From the NCBI GenBank assembly GCA_945885345.1, contig CAMCYP010000032.1, forward strand, positions 1 through 42,622: a DNA stretch of 42,622 nt, read 5' to 3'. Each line of letters begins with the position of its first letter. Position 1 is the stretch's first letter. Source of the DNA: Bordetella parapertussis (GTDB lineage: Bacteria; Pseudomonadota; Gammaproteobacteria; Burkholderiales; SG8-41). Made by a program: the position numbers and the translations under genes. Below the pieces are notes generated by a model. The model was not told the DNA's origin. It was given only the letters and a program-made list of their open reading frames with translations, and made no database searches. Positions 1-7,440 of the stretch are shown here, one piece after another.

Positions 1-12
1 GCGGCTTGTTCA

Positions 13-819
13 TCAACGGCCCTTGAAATCACCCTTGCGCTTGTCGAAAAACGCCTGCAGCGCTTCCTGGTGATCTTCTGTTTTGTGGCAGATCGCCTGG
101 AAAGCCGAGCAGGCATCCAGATGTTCACTGAGGTGCTGGCGTTGCGCGAGTTTCAGCAGGCGTTTCGCGTAACGGATGGCCTGCGGCGGTTTGGCGGCAA
201 TCTTGCCGGCCATTTTTTTCGCGGCGGCCATCAGTTCGCCGGGTTCGGTGACTTCGAGCAGGATGCCCAGCGCCTTGGCTTCATCGGCCTTCAGCACTCG
301 GCCGGTCAGTGTCAGTTCCGCGGCACGCTGGTAACCGAGCAACTGGTTGAGGAACCAGGCGCCGCCGTCGCCGGGGATGATGCCGAGGTTGACGAAGGTT
401 TCACCGAACTGCGCTTCAGTGGAGCCGATGCGGATGTCGCACATGTTGGCAAGGTCGAAGCCGGCGCCGATGGCCGGGCCGTTGACCGCGGCGATCACCG
501 GAATGTCGGTGTCCTGCATCGCCAGCGGAATACGCTGGATGCCGGTGCGATAGGCGCGCTGCAGTTCATGCGGTGGCGCCTTGGAGCGCTCACCCATGGT
601 CTTGATGTTGCCGCCCGCCGAAAACGCGCTGCCGGCGCCGGTGATGATCAGCACCGAAGCGTCCATGCAGCTGTTGGCCCATTGCAGCGTGTTGACGATG
701 TCCGATACCAGGTCGGTGCTGGTCAGCGCATTGCGCACGTCGTCGCGGTTGAAGATCAACGTGGCCACGCGGCCGTCGAGTTCCAGCGTGGCATCGGTCA
801 GTTTGGGCAAGGCAGTCAT
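13..819 (-). CDS. Enoyl-CoA hydratase/isomerase (crotonase) family protein
   Basis: A 268-residue crotonase-fold protein expected to act on an acyl-CoA in the cytoplasm. The two oxyanion-hole loops are visible as AFSAGGNIK (about 65-73) and NGPAIGAGFDLA (about 113-124), and the C-terminus has the family's RKGDFKGR-like tail. Of the two glutamates used by classical hydratases, the first appears replaced (FGETF where FGQPE is usual, so Phe142), while E168 fits the second. It may therefore be an isomerase, a lyase or a specialised hydratase. The ATG at 819 is preferred over one at 846 because GGAAAT lies just upstream and family members begin near here. It lies downstream of the GntR gene in the same orientation, so both may be co-regulated with the divergent carboxylase operon. 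Function is by family, substrate unknown. Confidence 0.9.
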   Translation of the reverse strand: MTALPKLTDATLELDGRVATLIFNRDDVRNALTSTDLVSDIVNTLQWANSCMDASVLIITGAGSAFSAGGNIKTMGERSKAPPHELQRAYRTGIQRIPLAMQDTDIPVIAAVNGPAIGAGFDLANMCDIRIGSTEAQFGETFVNLGIIPGDGGAWFLNQLLGYQRAAELTLTGRVLKADEAKALGILLEVTEPGELMAAAKKMAGKIAAKPPQAIRYAKRLLKLAQRQHLSEHLDACSAFQAICHKTEDHQEALQAFFDKRKGDFKGR

Positions 820-875
820 CGTGGATTTCCGGTGGTGATATTGCAAAAGGAACGAAAAACGGGGATTTAAAGCAG

Positions 876-893
876 GCCGCTATCTTAAGCGGC
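876..893 (-). terminator. Short hairpin between the GntR and crotonase genes
   Basis: A perfect 6-bp stem (GCCGCT, 6-nt loop, AGCGGC) lies in the 123-bp gap between the end of the GntR gene and the start of the crotonase gene. The minus-strand tail (CTGCTTTAAAT) is only weakly T-rich, so it may be a weak terminator or merely an intergenic stem. Confidence 0.3.
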
Positions 894-942
894 GTCCCGG
901 GGACGGCACAACCTCGAACCCGGAGGCGCTCAGTTGTGTAAC

Positions 943-1656
943 TCAGCTGCCTGATTGCGCGCGCAGGTGTTCGACCGCGGCATTGCGTGAATCGATCACG
1001 CGCTGGCGCGCGATGCGTTCGGCGGCGTCGCCGTCGCCATCGCGGATGGCGCGCAGCAGGCTTTGCCAGTTCTGCACCGATTGCCGGCGGCGTTGCGGTG
1101 TCGACAGGCCGAGGCGGGTGTAACGCACGGTCTGCACCGCGAGCGAACCGAGGATGGCCTGCAAGCGGTGGTTGCCCGCGGCCTGGGTCAGCAACCGGTT
1201 CAGCCGCAATACGATCTCGATGTATTCGTCGCCGGGCCCGGGAACCGCGGCAGTCTGCGCCAGCCGTGCGATGTCCTGTTCCAGCAGCGGCACCAGCTGA
1301 TCGCGTTGTTTACCCTCGGCGATCAACCGGTCGCGCAATCCGTTGAGCATGGCGCGAATGTCGAAAATCTCGTTTACTTCCTCGATGGTCGGATTGGTGA
1401 CCTGCGCGCCGCGCCGCGGCAGGATCATCGCCAGGCCTTCTTTTTCCAGCAGTCGCAGGGCTTCACGCACGGGACCGCGGCTGACTTCGAATTCTTCGGC
1501 GATCGCCTGTTCCATGATGCGCTGGCCCGGGGTGTAGGCGCCGGACACGATGCGTTCCGACAGTTGCGTTGCAATCTGTTCGGGCAGCGATTGGGTCAGC
1601 GGCGCGCCGCTGCGCAGCTGGATCAGCACGTCAGGTAAGGCGTTGGCGACTGGCAT
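943..1656 (-). CDS. GntR family transcriptional regulator, FCD (FadR/VanR-like) subfamily
   Basis: A 237-residue regulator with an N-terminal GntR winged helix-turn-helix (about 21-88; recognition region EEFEVSRGPVREALRLL, 54-70) and a C-terminal all-helical FCD effector domain (about 90-220). FCD regulators usually bind small carboxylates or acyl-CoA-related ligands. Two histidines that normally hold a metal in FCD domains look substituted (LRLNRLL where a His is typical, and RQRVIDS near the end), so ligand sensing may be metal-independent. It is transcribed divergently from the biotinyl-carrier/carboxyltransferase operon across 137 bp that contains paired TTGTCAA/TTGACAA motifs overlapping promoter elements. 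Local autorepressor and repressor of the carboxylase operon is the obvious inference. The effector is not evident. Confidence 0.93.
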   Translation of the reverse strand: MPVANALPDVLIQLRSGAPLTQSLPEQIATQLSERIVSGAYTPGQRIMEQAIAEEFEVSRGPVREALRLLEKEGLAMILPRRGAQVTNPTIEEVNEIFDIRAMLNGLRDRLIAEGKQRDQLVPLLEQDIARLAQTAAVPGPGDEYIEIVLRLNRLLTQAAGNHRLQAILGSLAVQTVRYTRLGLSTPQRRRQSVQNWQSLLRAIRDGDGDAAERIARQRVIDSRNAAVEHLRAQSGS

Positions 1657-1704
1657 GGGTGCTCTGCAGGTTGGTGATGACGAGTGCCACGATACGGATG
1701 CTTT

Positions 1705-1754
1705 GTATTATTGTCAACAATCTTCTTGACAACAATATGGCCCAAGAATAGCAT
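1705..1754. promoter_or_regulatory. Overlapping divergent promoters with candidate GntR operator
   Basis: On the plus strand TTGACA (1726-1731) is followed after exactly 17 bp by TAGCAT (1749-1754), a good sigma-70 match pointing at the carboxylase operon. On the minus strand TTGTCA (complement of 1727-1732) is 16 bp from TAATAC (complement of 1705-1710), pointing at the GntR gene. Between and over them are TTGTCAA (1711-1717) and TTGACAA (1726-1732), a 7-bp inverted repeat with 8-bp spacer. The same stretch also reads as two near-identical 11-mers, TTGTCAACAAT and TTGACAACAAT, 15 bp apart. A regulator bound here would cover both promoters. Confidence 0.6.
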
Positions 1755-1793
1755 CCTGCACACCTTTCCGATCCCACCCTCAGGAGCTCCGTC

Positions 1794-2015
1794 ATGGCCC
1801 GCATCGAAGTCAAATCTGAAATTACCGGCACCGTCTGGCAGCTCAAAGCCAAGCCCGGCGACAAGGTCGAAAGCGGCGACACGCTGATCGTCATCGAGTC
1901 GATGAAAATGGAAATTCCGGTGATCACCGAAGACGGCGGCACGATCAAGGAAATCCTGGTCAAGGAAAAAGACCCGGTGGCCGAAGGCCAGGTGGTTGCC
2001 ATCATCGAGGAGTGA
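1794..2015 (+). CDS. Biotinyl (biotin carboxyl carrier) protein, module 1
   Basis: A 73-residue protein that is nothing but a biotinyl/lipoyl-like domain. The ESMKME motif places the biotinylated lysine at K38, and the flanking PGD and DGG turns are those of the beta-barrel fold. It would be modified by biotin protein ligase and carry carboxyl groups from the biotin carboxylase at 5378 to the carboxyltransferases at 2110 and 3721. It lacks the N-terminal extension and thumb of AccB, so it is not the fatty-acid-synthesis carrier but a stand-alone carrier as in modular acyl-CoA carboxylases or decarboxylases. CAGGAG precedes the ATG. It is 56/73 identical to the carrier at 10961, counted by eye. 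First gene of the operon under the GntR operator. Confidence 0.95.
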   Translation: MARIEVKSEITGTVWQLKAKPGDKVESGDTLIVIESMKMEIPVITEDGGTIKEILVKEKDPVAEGQVVAIIEE

Positions 2016-2024
2016 TCCGGAGAA

Positions 2025-2065
2025 GTAAGCATCCGCTTACGACTCGATAGTGAGCCCACGCTCAC
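2025..2065 (+). repeat. Twin hairpins in the carrier-carboxyltransferase spacer
   Basis: Two perfect 6-bp stems with 4-nt loops follow each other: GTAAGC-ATCC-GCTTAC (2025-2040) and GTGAGC-CCAC-GCTCAC (2050-2065), both of pattern GTRAGC-N4-GCTYAC. They are followed by an AT-rich stretch to the next gene at 2110. They may stabilise or process the message so that the small carrier is made in a different amount from the carboxyltransferases, or may attenuate transcription. The role is inference. Confidence 0.5.
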
Positions 2066-2109
2066 AATATAATTTCTTGTTTTAATTAAGTTTTTAAAAT
2101 ACAGAGCCT

Positions 2110-3678
2110 ATGAGCTGGCAGCCTGAAATCGACGAACTGCAACGCCGGCGCACACTGGCGGAGGCCTGCGGCGGGCCGGAGGCGGTGGCCAAGCACCACG
2201 CCCAAGGCAAGTTCACGGTGCGCGAACGCATCACGGCCCTGACGGACTCCGGGTCTTTTCGCGAAGTCGGCAAACTCGCCGGCAAGGCCACGTATGACGC
2301 ATCCGGAAAATTGACCGGCTTCGAACCCGCGCCGTACGTGATGGGCATTGCCCGCATCGGCGGCCGGCCGGTGGCGATCGGCGGCGAGGATTACACCATC
2401 CGCGCCGGCACCGGATTCGGCAGCGACCGGCGCAAGGGCGGGCAGGGCGGTTTCATTGAAGATCTCGCCTACGAGTACCGCATTCCGCTGGTCAACCTGA
2501 TCGACGGCACCGGCGGCACGGTCAACACCGCCAAGCGCAAGGGTTACACCGTGGTGCCGGGTTATGGCCAGGACGGGGTCGAACGGTCGGTGGAACTGCT
2601 CGGCATCGTGCCGGTGGTCAGCGCGGTCATGGGCACCACCGCCGGCGGCCCGTCGATGCGCGCGATCCTGTCGCACTGGTCGATCATGGTCAAAGGCAGC
2701 GGGCAGATTTTTGCTGCAGGTCCGCCGGTGGTCGAACGCGCCTTCGGTGAAAAGCTGCACAAGGACGAACTGGGCGGTACCGCGGTCGCGGTCGATACCG
2801 CCGGCACCATCGACAACGTCGCGGAAAACGAGCAGGACTGTTTTGAGCAGATCCGCCGTTTCCTGTCGTACATGCCGCAGAACGTATGGGAGCTGCCGCC
2901 GATGGTGAACAGCGGCGATCCGGCGGACCGTTGCGAAGACGCGCTGGCGAGCATCGTGCCGCGCTCCAATCGCCAGGCCTACAACATGAAAAAACTGGTT
3001 GGCATGATCGTCGACCGCGATTCGCTGTTTGAAATCCAGCCGACCTTCGGCCGCGCCATCATTACCGCGCTGGCACGCATGAACGGCAAGGTCATCGGCA
3101 TCATCGCCAGCAATCCGATGGTTGGCGGCATCATGGATTACAAGGCGGCGCGCAAGCAGGGCCATTTCACCGAACTCTGCGACATGTTCAATATCCCGAT
3201 CATCCTGTTCGCCGACATCCCCGGCCTGATGGTCGGCCGCGAATCCGAAGCCGACGCGATCCTGCGCGAAGGCGTGCGCGCACGTTACATCGCGCTGCAA
3301 TCGCGGGTGCCGATGTTCTCGGTGATCGTGCGCAAATGTTATGGCGTCGCCGGTGGCGGCTTCATCGACCGCGGCGGACTCAATTTCAAGATTGCCTGGC
3401 CTTCGGCCGAATGGGGCTCGCTGCCGGTTGAGGGCGGCGTCAAGGCGGCCTATCGCAAGGAAATCGAAAGCGCGCCCGATCCCGCAGCGCGCGAGCGCGA
3501 GATCGAAGCGGAGTTGAAGCAACTCGCATCACCCTTCCGCACCGCCGAAGCGTTTGCCGTGGAAGACGTCATCGATCCGCGCGAGACGCGGCCTTATTTG
3601 TGCCAGTTCATCGACTCCTTGCAGGGTCGGCTTGCCAGCCAGCTCGGTCCCAAGCTGCGCGCTGGTGTGCGGCCTTAG
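2110..3678 (+). CDS. Acyl-CoA carboxylase carboxyltransferase subunit, type A, module 1
   Basis: A 522-residue carboxyltransferase of the PccB/MccB family, full length with two crotonase-like halves. The N-terminal half (about 1-280) binds the acyl-CoA and carries the ASN-type features DGTGGT and AGGPSMRAILSHWSIMV. The C-terminal half (about 285-522) takes carboxybiotin, with FADIPGLMVG, VIVRKCYGVAGGGF and the AWPSAEWGSL segment near the end. It should move carboxyl from biotin on the 1794 carrier to an acyl-CoA, or the reverse. The next gene is a second full-length but clearly different carboxyltransferase, so the two may form a hetero-oligomer or give two specificities. A close homologue lies at 19807. 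The ribosome-binding site is poor (CAGAG) after an AT-rich spacer with twin hairpins. Substrate cannot be told. Confidence 0.93.
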   Translation: MSWQPEIDELQRRRTLAEACGGPEAVAKHHAQGKFTVRERITALTDSGSFREVGKLAGKATYDASGKLTGFEPAPYVMGIARIGGRPVAIGGEDYTIRAGTGFGSDRRKGGQGGFIEDLAYEYRIPLVNLIDGTGGTVNTAKRKGYTVVPGYGQDGVERSVELLGIVPVVSAVMGTTAGGPSMRAILSHWSIMVKGSGQIFAAGPPVVERAFGEKLHKDELGGTAVAVDTAGTIDNVAENEQDCFEQIRRFLSYMPQNVWELPPMVNSGDPADRCEDALASIVPRSNRQAYNMKKLVGMIVDRDSLFEIQPTFGRAIITALARMNGKVIGIIASNPMVGGIMDYKAARKQGHFTELCDMFNIPIILFADIPGLMVGRESEADAILREGVRARYIALQSRVPMFSVIVRKCYGVAGGGFIDRGGLNFKIAWPSAEWGSLPVEGGVKAAYRKEIESAPDPAAREREIEAELKQLASPFRTAEAFAVEDVIDPRETRPYLCQFIDSLQGRLASQLGPKLRAGVRP

Positions 3679-3720
3679 AGGTGTTACTTAATAACTATTT
3701 GATTTTATTGGATATTTAAC

Positions 3721-5256
3721 ATGGCATTCGAAACATTGCTGCAGGAATATGAAGCCCGCCGCGCCAAGGCGCTCGCCGGTGGTGGCGAAGAAAAGTACGC
3801 AAAGCGTACTGCGAAGGGCATCTGGAACGCGCGTCAGCGCATTGATTATTTAATGGACCAGGGTTCATTCATCGAGTCCGGCCTGTTCGGTTCTTCCGGG
3901 GTGTATCCCGAGCAGGAAGATGAAACCCAGACCGACGGCAAACTCGCCGGCTTCGGCCGCATCAATGACCGCGACGTGTGCCTGGTGGTCAACGATTTCA
4001 CGGTGAAGGGCGCGTCGACTTCGGCCACCAACGGCAAAAAAATCGCGCACATGAAACGCGCGGCCACCGAACGCGGCATGCCGCTGGTGCTGATCGGTGA
4101 ATCCACCGGCGCGCGACTGCCCGATGCGATGGGTTCGCGCGGCATGGGTCTGCTGCTCGGCAACGACAACACCCAGTTCCGCCGCATGCGCGAAGTGCCG
4201 ATGGCCGCGGCCGCATTTGGCCCGTCCTTCGGTTCCTCGACCTGGCTGATGTGCCAGTCGGATTTCGCGGTGATGCACAAAAGCGCGATCATGGCGGTGT
4301 CCAGCCCGGGCCTGGTATCGATGGCGCTCGGCGAAAAAGTCGCCGCAGAAGATCTTGGTGGCTGGCGTTTGCATGCCGAAACCACCGGCCTGATTGACCA
4401 GTTTGCCGACACCGAAGAAGAGGTGTTCGACCTGATCAAGAAATTCCTCGCCTACATGCCCAGCCACCACAAGGAGGCGCCGCCCGATGCGCCGGTGCCC
4501 GCAGGTTCCGGCGCCGACATGGCCAAGGTGTTCGACATCCTGCCCGAGAGCCGCACGCAGGTGTACGACATGAAGCGCGTGATCAAATGCATCGTCGACA
4601 AGGACTCCCTGCTGGAACTGAAGCCGCGTTTCGGCAAAAGCGCGGTGACGGGACTTGCGCGCCTCGGCGGCAAAAGCGTCGGCATCATTGCCAACAACCC
4701 CTTGCATCGCGGCGGCGCGCTGGATGCCGATGCCTGCCGCAAGATTGTCGATTTCATCGTGCTCTGTGACTCGTTCAATATTCCCTTCGTGATGCTGGTC
4801 GATACCCCCGGTTTCCAGATCGGCACCGAAGCCGAACGCGCCGGCGCGCCGGGCAAGATCATGAATTTCATGAACGCGATGACGCTGGTCACCGTGCCGC
4901 ATCTGACGGTGATCGTGCGCAAGAGCTATGGCCGCGCCTACGTCTGCATGGGCGGCGGTCGCCATTCCGATGAAATCGCAGCATGGCCGACGGCCGAAGT
5001 CAGTTTCATGAGCCCGGACTTCGCCACCAAGATCGTGCATGGCGTCGGGGTCGGCGAGCCGGGTTTTGAAGAAGCGCTGGCTGATATCCGCAAGGGCGCT
5101 GACGTCTGGGGTCTGGCAGCCGTATATGCCGCGCAGTCGGTGATCAAGCCGCAGGACACGCGCGATTACCTGATCCGCATGTTTGATGTTTATAAATTGC
5201 GCATGACCAAGGGCGTGGGGCAGCACCTGATGCGTTCCTGGCCTACAAGTTACTAA
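3721..5256 (+). CDS. Acyl-CoA carboxylase carboxyltransferase subunit, type B, module 1
   Basis: A 511-residue PccB-type carboxyltransferase, full length. Visible marks are IGESTGARLPD (about 122-132) in the acyl-CoA half, and LVDTPGFQIG, VIVRKSYGRAYVCMGGG and AAWPTAEVSFM in the C-terminal half. It resembles the protein at 13850 much more than its neighbour at 2110, so the operon carries one member of each of two carboxyltransferase lineages. It is separated from type A by 42 bp of AT-rich DNA with only GGAT as a weak ribosome-binding site. It probably works with the 1794 carrier and the 5378 biotin carboxylase. Whether A and B form one enzyme or two is not visible. Confidence 0.93.
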   Translation: MAFETLLQEYEARRAKALAGGGEEKYAKRTAKGIWNARQRIDYLMDQGSFIESGLFGSSGVYPEQEDETQTDGKLAGFGRINDRDVCLVVNDFTVKGASTSATNGKKIAHMKRAATERGMPLVLIGESTGARLPDAMGSRGMGLLLGNDNTQFRRMREVPMAAAAFGPSFGSSTWLMCQSDFAVMHKSAIMAVSSPGLVSMALGEKVAAEDLGGWRLHAETTGLIDQFADTEEEVFDLIKKFLAYMPSHHKEAPPDAPVPAGSGADMAKVFDILPESRTQVYDMKRVIKCIVDKDSLLELKPRFGKSAVTGLARLGGKSVGIIANNPLHRGGALDADACRKIVDFIVLCDSFNIPFVMLVDTPGFQIGTEAERAGAPGKIMNFMNAMTLVTVPHLTVIVRKSYGRAYVCMGGGRHSDEIAAWPTAEVSFMSPDFATKIVHGVGVGEPGFEEALADIRKGADVWGLAAVYAAQSVIKPQDTRDYLIRMFDVYKLRMTKGVGQHLMRSWPTSY

Positions 5257-5263
5257 AAAGCGT

Positions 5264-5340
5264 GTGATTAGGTGACTGGGTGATTAAGTGATTCGGTGAC
5301 GGTGAGCTTCAATCACCCAGTCACTTAATCACCTAATTAC
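5264..5340. repeat. Octamer repeat array forming a long hairpin
   Basis: The 121-bp spacer before the biotin carboxylase holds tandem 8-mers GTGATTAG, GTGACTGG, GTGATTAA, GTGATTCG, GTGACGGT (5264-5303), then the same kind of octamers inverted (5311-5340). The best pairing joins 5264-5285 with 5311-5332, 21 of 22 positions complementary. It is neither coding nor followed by a T-tract. It could be a repetitive extragenic element or an mRNA-stabilising structure inside the operon. Confidence 0.7.
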
Positions 5341-5377
5341 TCGATTCCAAAAAACCGTCCGCAGGAAAGAGAATCCG

Positions 5378-6727
5378 ATGTTTAACAAAGTAATAGTCGC
5401 CAATCGCGGCGCTGTCGCCGCCCGGGTACTGCGTGCACTGAATGCGATGAATATCCATTCAGTCGCCGTGTATTCCGAAGCCGATGCCGGCGCCCCCTAT
5501 CTGGAAATGGCCAGCGAAACGTACGCCATCGGTGCAGCACCGGCGCGCGAGAGTTATCTCAACCAGGACCTGATCGTTGAGGTGTTGCGCAAGTCGAAAG
5601 CCGATGGCCTGCATCCGGGGTACGGTTTTCTGTCGGAAAATTCGGCTTTCGCGCAAAAAGTGATCGACGCCGGCTCGCATTTCATCGGGCCCTCGCCGAA
5701 ATGGATCGATGCGATGGGGCACAAGACCCGCGCTCGTGATATCGCTGCGCAATACGGCATGCCGATGTCGGAGGGTTCCGGCGTGCTGCCGGATGACAAT
5801 GATGCCATCCTTGCTGCTGCGCGAAAAATCGGTTTTCCGGTGCTGGTCAAGCCCGCCGGCGGCGGTGGCGGTATCGGCATGTTGCCGGCGAAAGATGAAT
5901 CCGAACTGCTGGGTGCCGTCGAGCGTTCACGGTCGATGGCCAGTCGCGGCTTCGGCACGGCGGAGGTCTACCTCGAAAAACTGATTGAACGTCCGCGCCA
6001 TGTCGAATTCCAGATCCTTGGCGATGCTCACGGCAGCGCCATGCATTTGTTCGAGCGTGATTGTTCGACCCAGCGCCGCAACCAGAAAGTGATCGAAGAA
6101 GCCCCGGGACCGCTGATCCCGCGCGACAAGGCGGTGGCAGTTGCTGACCAGATTGCCGACATCATGCGCAGCATGGGTTACGACAACATCGGCACCGTTG
6201 AAATGCTGCTGGGCGCCGATGGCACTTTCAGCTTCCTTGAAATGAATACCCGTCTGCAGGTCGAGCATGGCGTGACCGAGGAAGTCACGGGGGTGGATCT
6301 GGTGCGCGCACAGATCCGTTCCGCTGCCGGCGAAAATCTCTCCGACATCCTGCCCGGCAAGCCGGAAATCAAGGGGCATGCCATCCAGGCCCGCGTGTAT
6401 GCCGAAGACCCGAAAAACTTTTTCCCGTCACCGGGCAAGCTGACGGTATTTCGCCCGCCATCGGGTGACGGCATCCGCGTCGACACCGGTTATGCCGAAG
6501 GACGCGACGTCACGCCGCATTACGATCCGATGATCGCCAAGGTCATCGTGCGCGCAGCGACGCGCGAGGCTGCAATCGATGATCTGATCGATGCTTTGAG
6601 TGGCTTCGACATTCAGGGCCTGAAGCACAACATTCCGGCAGTCATCAACATCCTGCGCTCCGAGCAATTCCGTTCGGGCCGGGTACACACCGGCATCATC
6701 GGTGAAGTCACGGGCAAAAAAGCATGA
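5378..6727 (+). CDS. Biotin carboxylase subunit
   Basis: A 449-residue biotin carboxylase (AccC-like length) that carboxylates biotin on the carrier protein using ATP and bicarbonate. The N-terminal domain starts MFNKVIVANRG. The ATP-grasp domain shows K158 in KPAGGGGGIGM, H208 in RHVEFQ, RNQK (234-237), and catalytic E288/N290/R292 in LEMNTRLQVEH, numbering like the E. coli enzyme. Two small departures are an Ile where GGGGGRGM has Arg, and HGVTE instead of HPVTE. There is no fused biotinyl domain, in keeping with the separate 73-residue carriers. It is the only biotin carboxylase in the window and so probably serves both carrier/carboxyltransferase sets. AGGAAAGAG precedes the ATG. Its end overlaps the next gene by 4 bp (ATGA). 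Confidence 0.95.
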   Translation: MFNKVIVANRGAVAARVLRALNAMNIHSVAVYSEADAGAPYLEMASETYAIGAAPARESYLNQDLIVEVLRKSKADGLHPGYGFLSENSAFAQKVIDAGSHFIGPSPKWIDAMGHKTRARDIAAQYGMPMSEGSGVLPDDNDAILAAARKIGFPVLVKPAGGGGGIGMLPAKDESELLGAVERSRSMASRGFGTAEVYLEKLIERPRHVEFQILGDAHGSAMHLFERDCSTQRRNQKVIEEAPGPLIPRDKAVAVADQIADIMRSMGYDNIGTVEMLLGADGTFSFLEMNTRLQVEHGVTEEVTGVDLVRAQIRSAAGENLSDILPGKPEIKGHAIQARVYAEDPKNFFPSPGKLTVFRPPSGDGIRVDTGYAEGRDVTPHYDPMIAKVIVRAATREAAIDDLIDALSGFDIQGLKHNIPAVINILRSEQFRSGRVHTGIIGEVTGKKA

Positions 6728-7431
6728 ACACAACAAAGGAAAAAAATCCGGTGGCCGCAGCACGCAGCGCCGGGCGCAATGCGCTGGACGAGAGCGCCGG
6801 CAAGCAACTGTTGTCGACCTACGGCATCAGTGTGCCGCAGTCGCGCGTCGCCAAAGGCTTGGCCGATGTCGATGCCGTGATGAACGGCCTCAAGACGCCG
6901 GTAGTGGTCAAGGTCATGTCGCCCGACATCCTGCACAAAAGCGATGCTGGCGGCGTCAAAATCAATCTGTGCTCCGTCGCTGAAGTCAAAGCCGCCATCG
7001 AAGGCATGCTCAACGCACCGAAGATCAAGGGCGCACGCATCGACGGTTTTCTGGTCGAGGAAATGGCACCGGCCGGTCATGAACTGGTGATTGGCGGCCT
7101 GCGTGATCCGCAGTTCGGCCCGCTGGTGATGGTGGGTCTGGGCGGCATCTTTGTCGAAATCCTGAAGGATGTGTCGTTCCGGCTGTGTCCGATCACCCGC
7201 ATCGATGCCGAGGAAATGCTCGCCGAGCTCAAGGGCGTGGCCATCCTCAAGGGCGCGCGCGGCAGCAAACCGGCATCCATCGAAGCGATCATCGACGTAT
7301 TGCTGAAAGTGGGTGGTGACAACGGTCTGCTGATGCAACATGCAGCGGACATCAGCGAAGCCGACATTAATCCGCTGATCGTGTCCGATACGGCGGCCGT
7401 CGCCGTCGATGCACGTTTTATCCTGGGCTGA
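6724..7431 (+). CDS. NDP-forming acyl-CoA synthetase, ATP-grasp (beta-type) subunit
   Basis: A 235-residue protein with an ATP-grasp domain of the kind found in ADP-forming acetyl/acyl-CoA synthetases (ATP-grasp_5). VVKVMSPDILHKSDAGGV (about 60-77) and SEADINPLIV near the C-terminus are the recognisable marks. In this family the subunit exchanges phosphate between ADP/ATP and the phosphohistidine of the alpha-type subunit. It starts inside the stop of the biotin carboxylase gene (ATGA), implying translational coupling, and is followed 9 bp later by the alpha-type subunit at 7441. No second copy accompanies the second alpha-type subunit at 11184. The acid substrate is unknown. Confidence 0.92.
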   Translation: MNTTKEKNPVAAARSAGRNALDESAGKQLLSTYGISVPQSRVAKGLADVDAVMNGLKTPVVVKVMSPDILHKSDAGGVKINLCSVAEVKAAIEGMLNAPKIKGARIDGFLVEEMAPAGHELVIGGLRDPQFGPLVMVGLGGIFVEILKDVSFRLCPITRIDAEEMLAELKGVAILKGARGSKPASIEAIIDVLLKVGGDNGLLMQHAADISEADINPLIVSDTAAVAVDARFILG

Positions 7432-7440
7432 ACACGAATC

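Noticed and set aside
2086..5226. Long minus-strand frames (2086-3522 and 3865-5226) opposite the carboxyltransferases
   Set aside because: No motif, no ribosome-binding site, and composition as expected for the reverse of GC-rich genes.
5264..5340. Possible CRISPR array
   Set aside because: Units are 8 bp with no unique spacers and include an inverted half; this is a simple repeat/hairpin.
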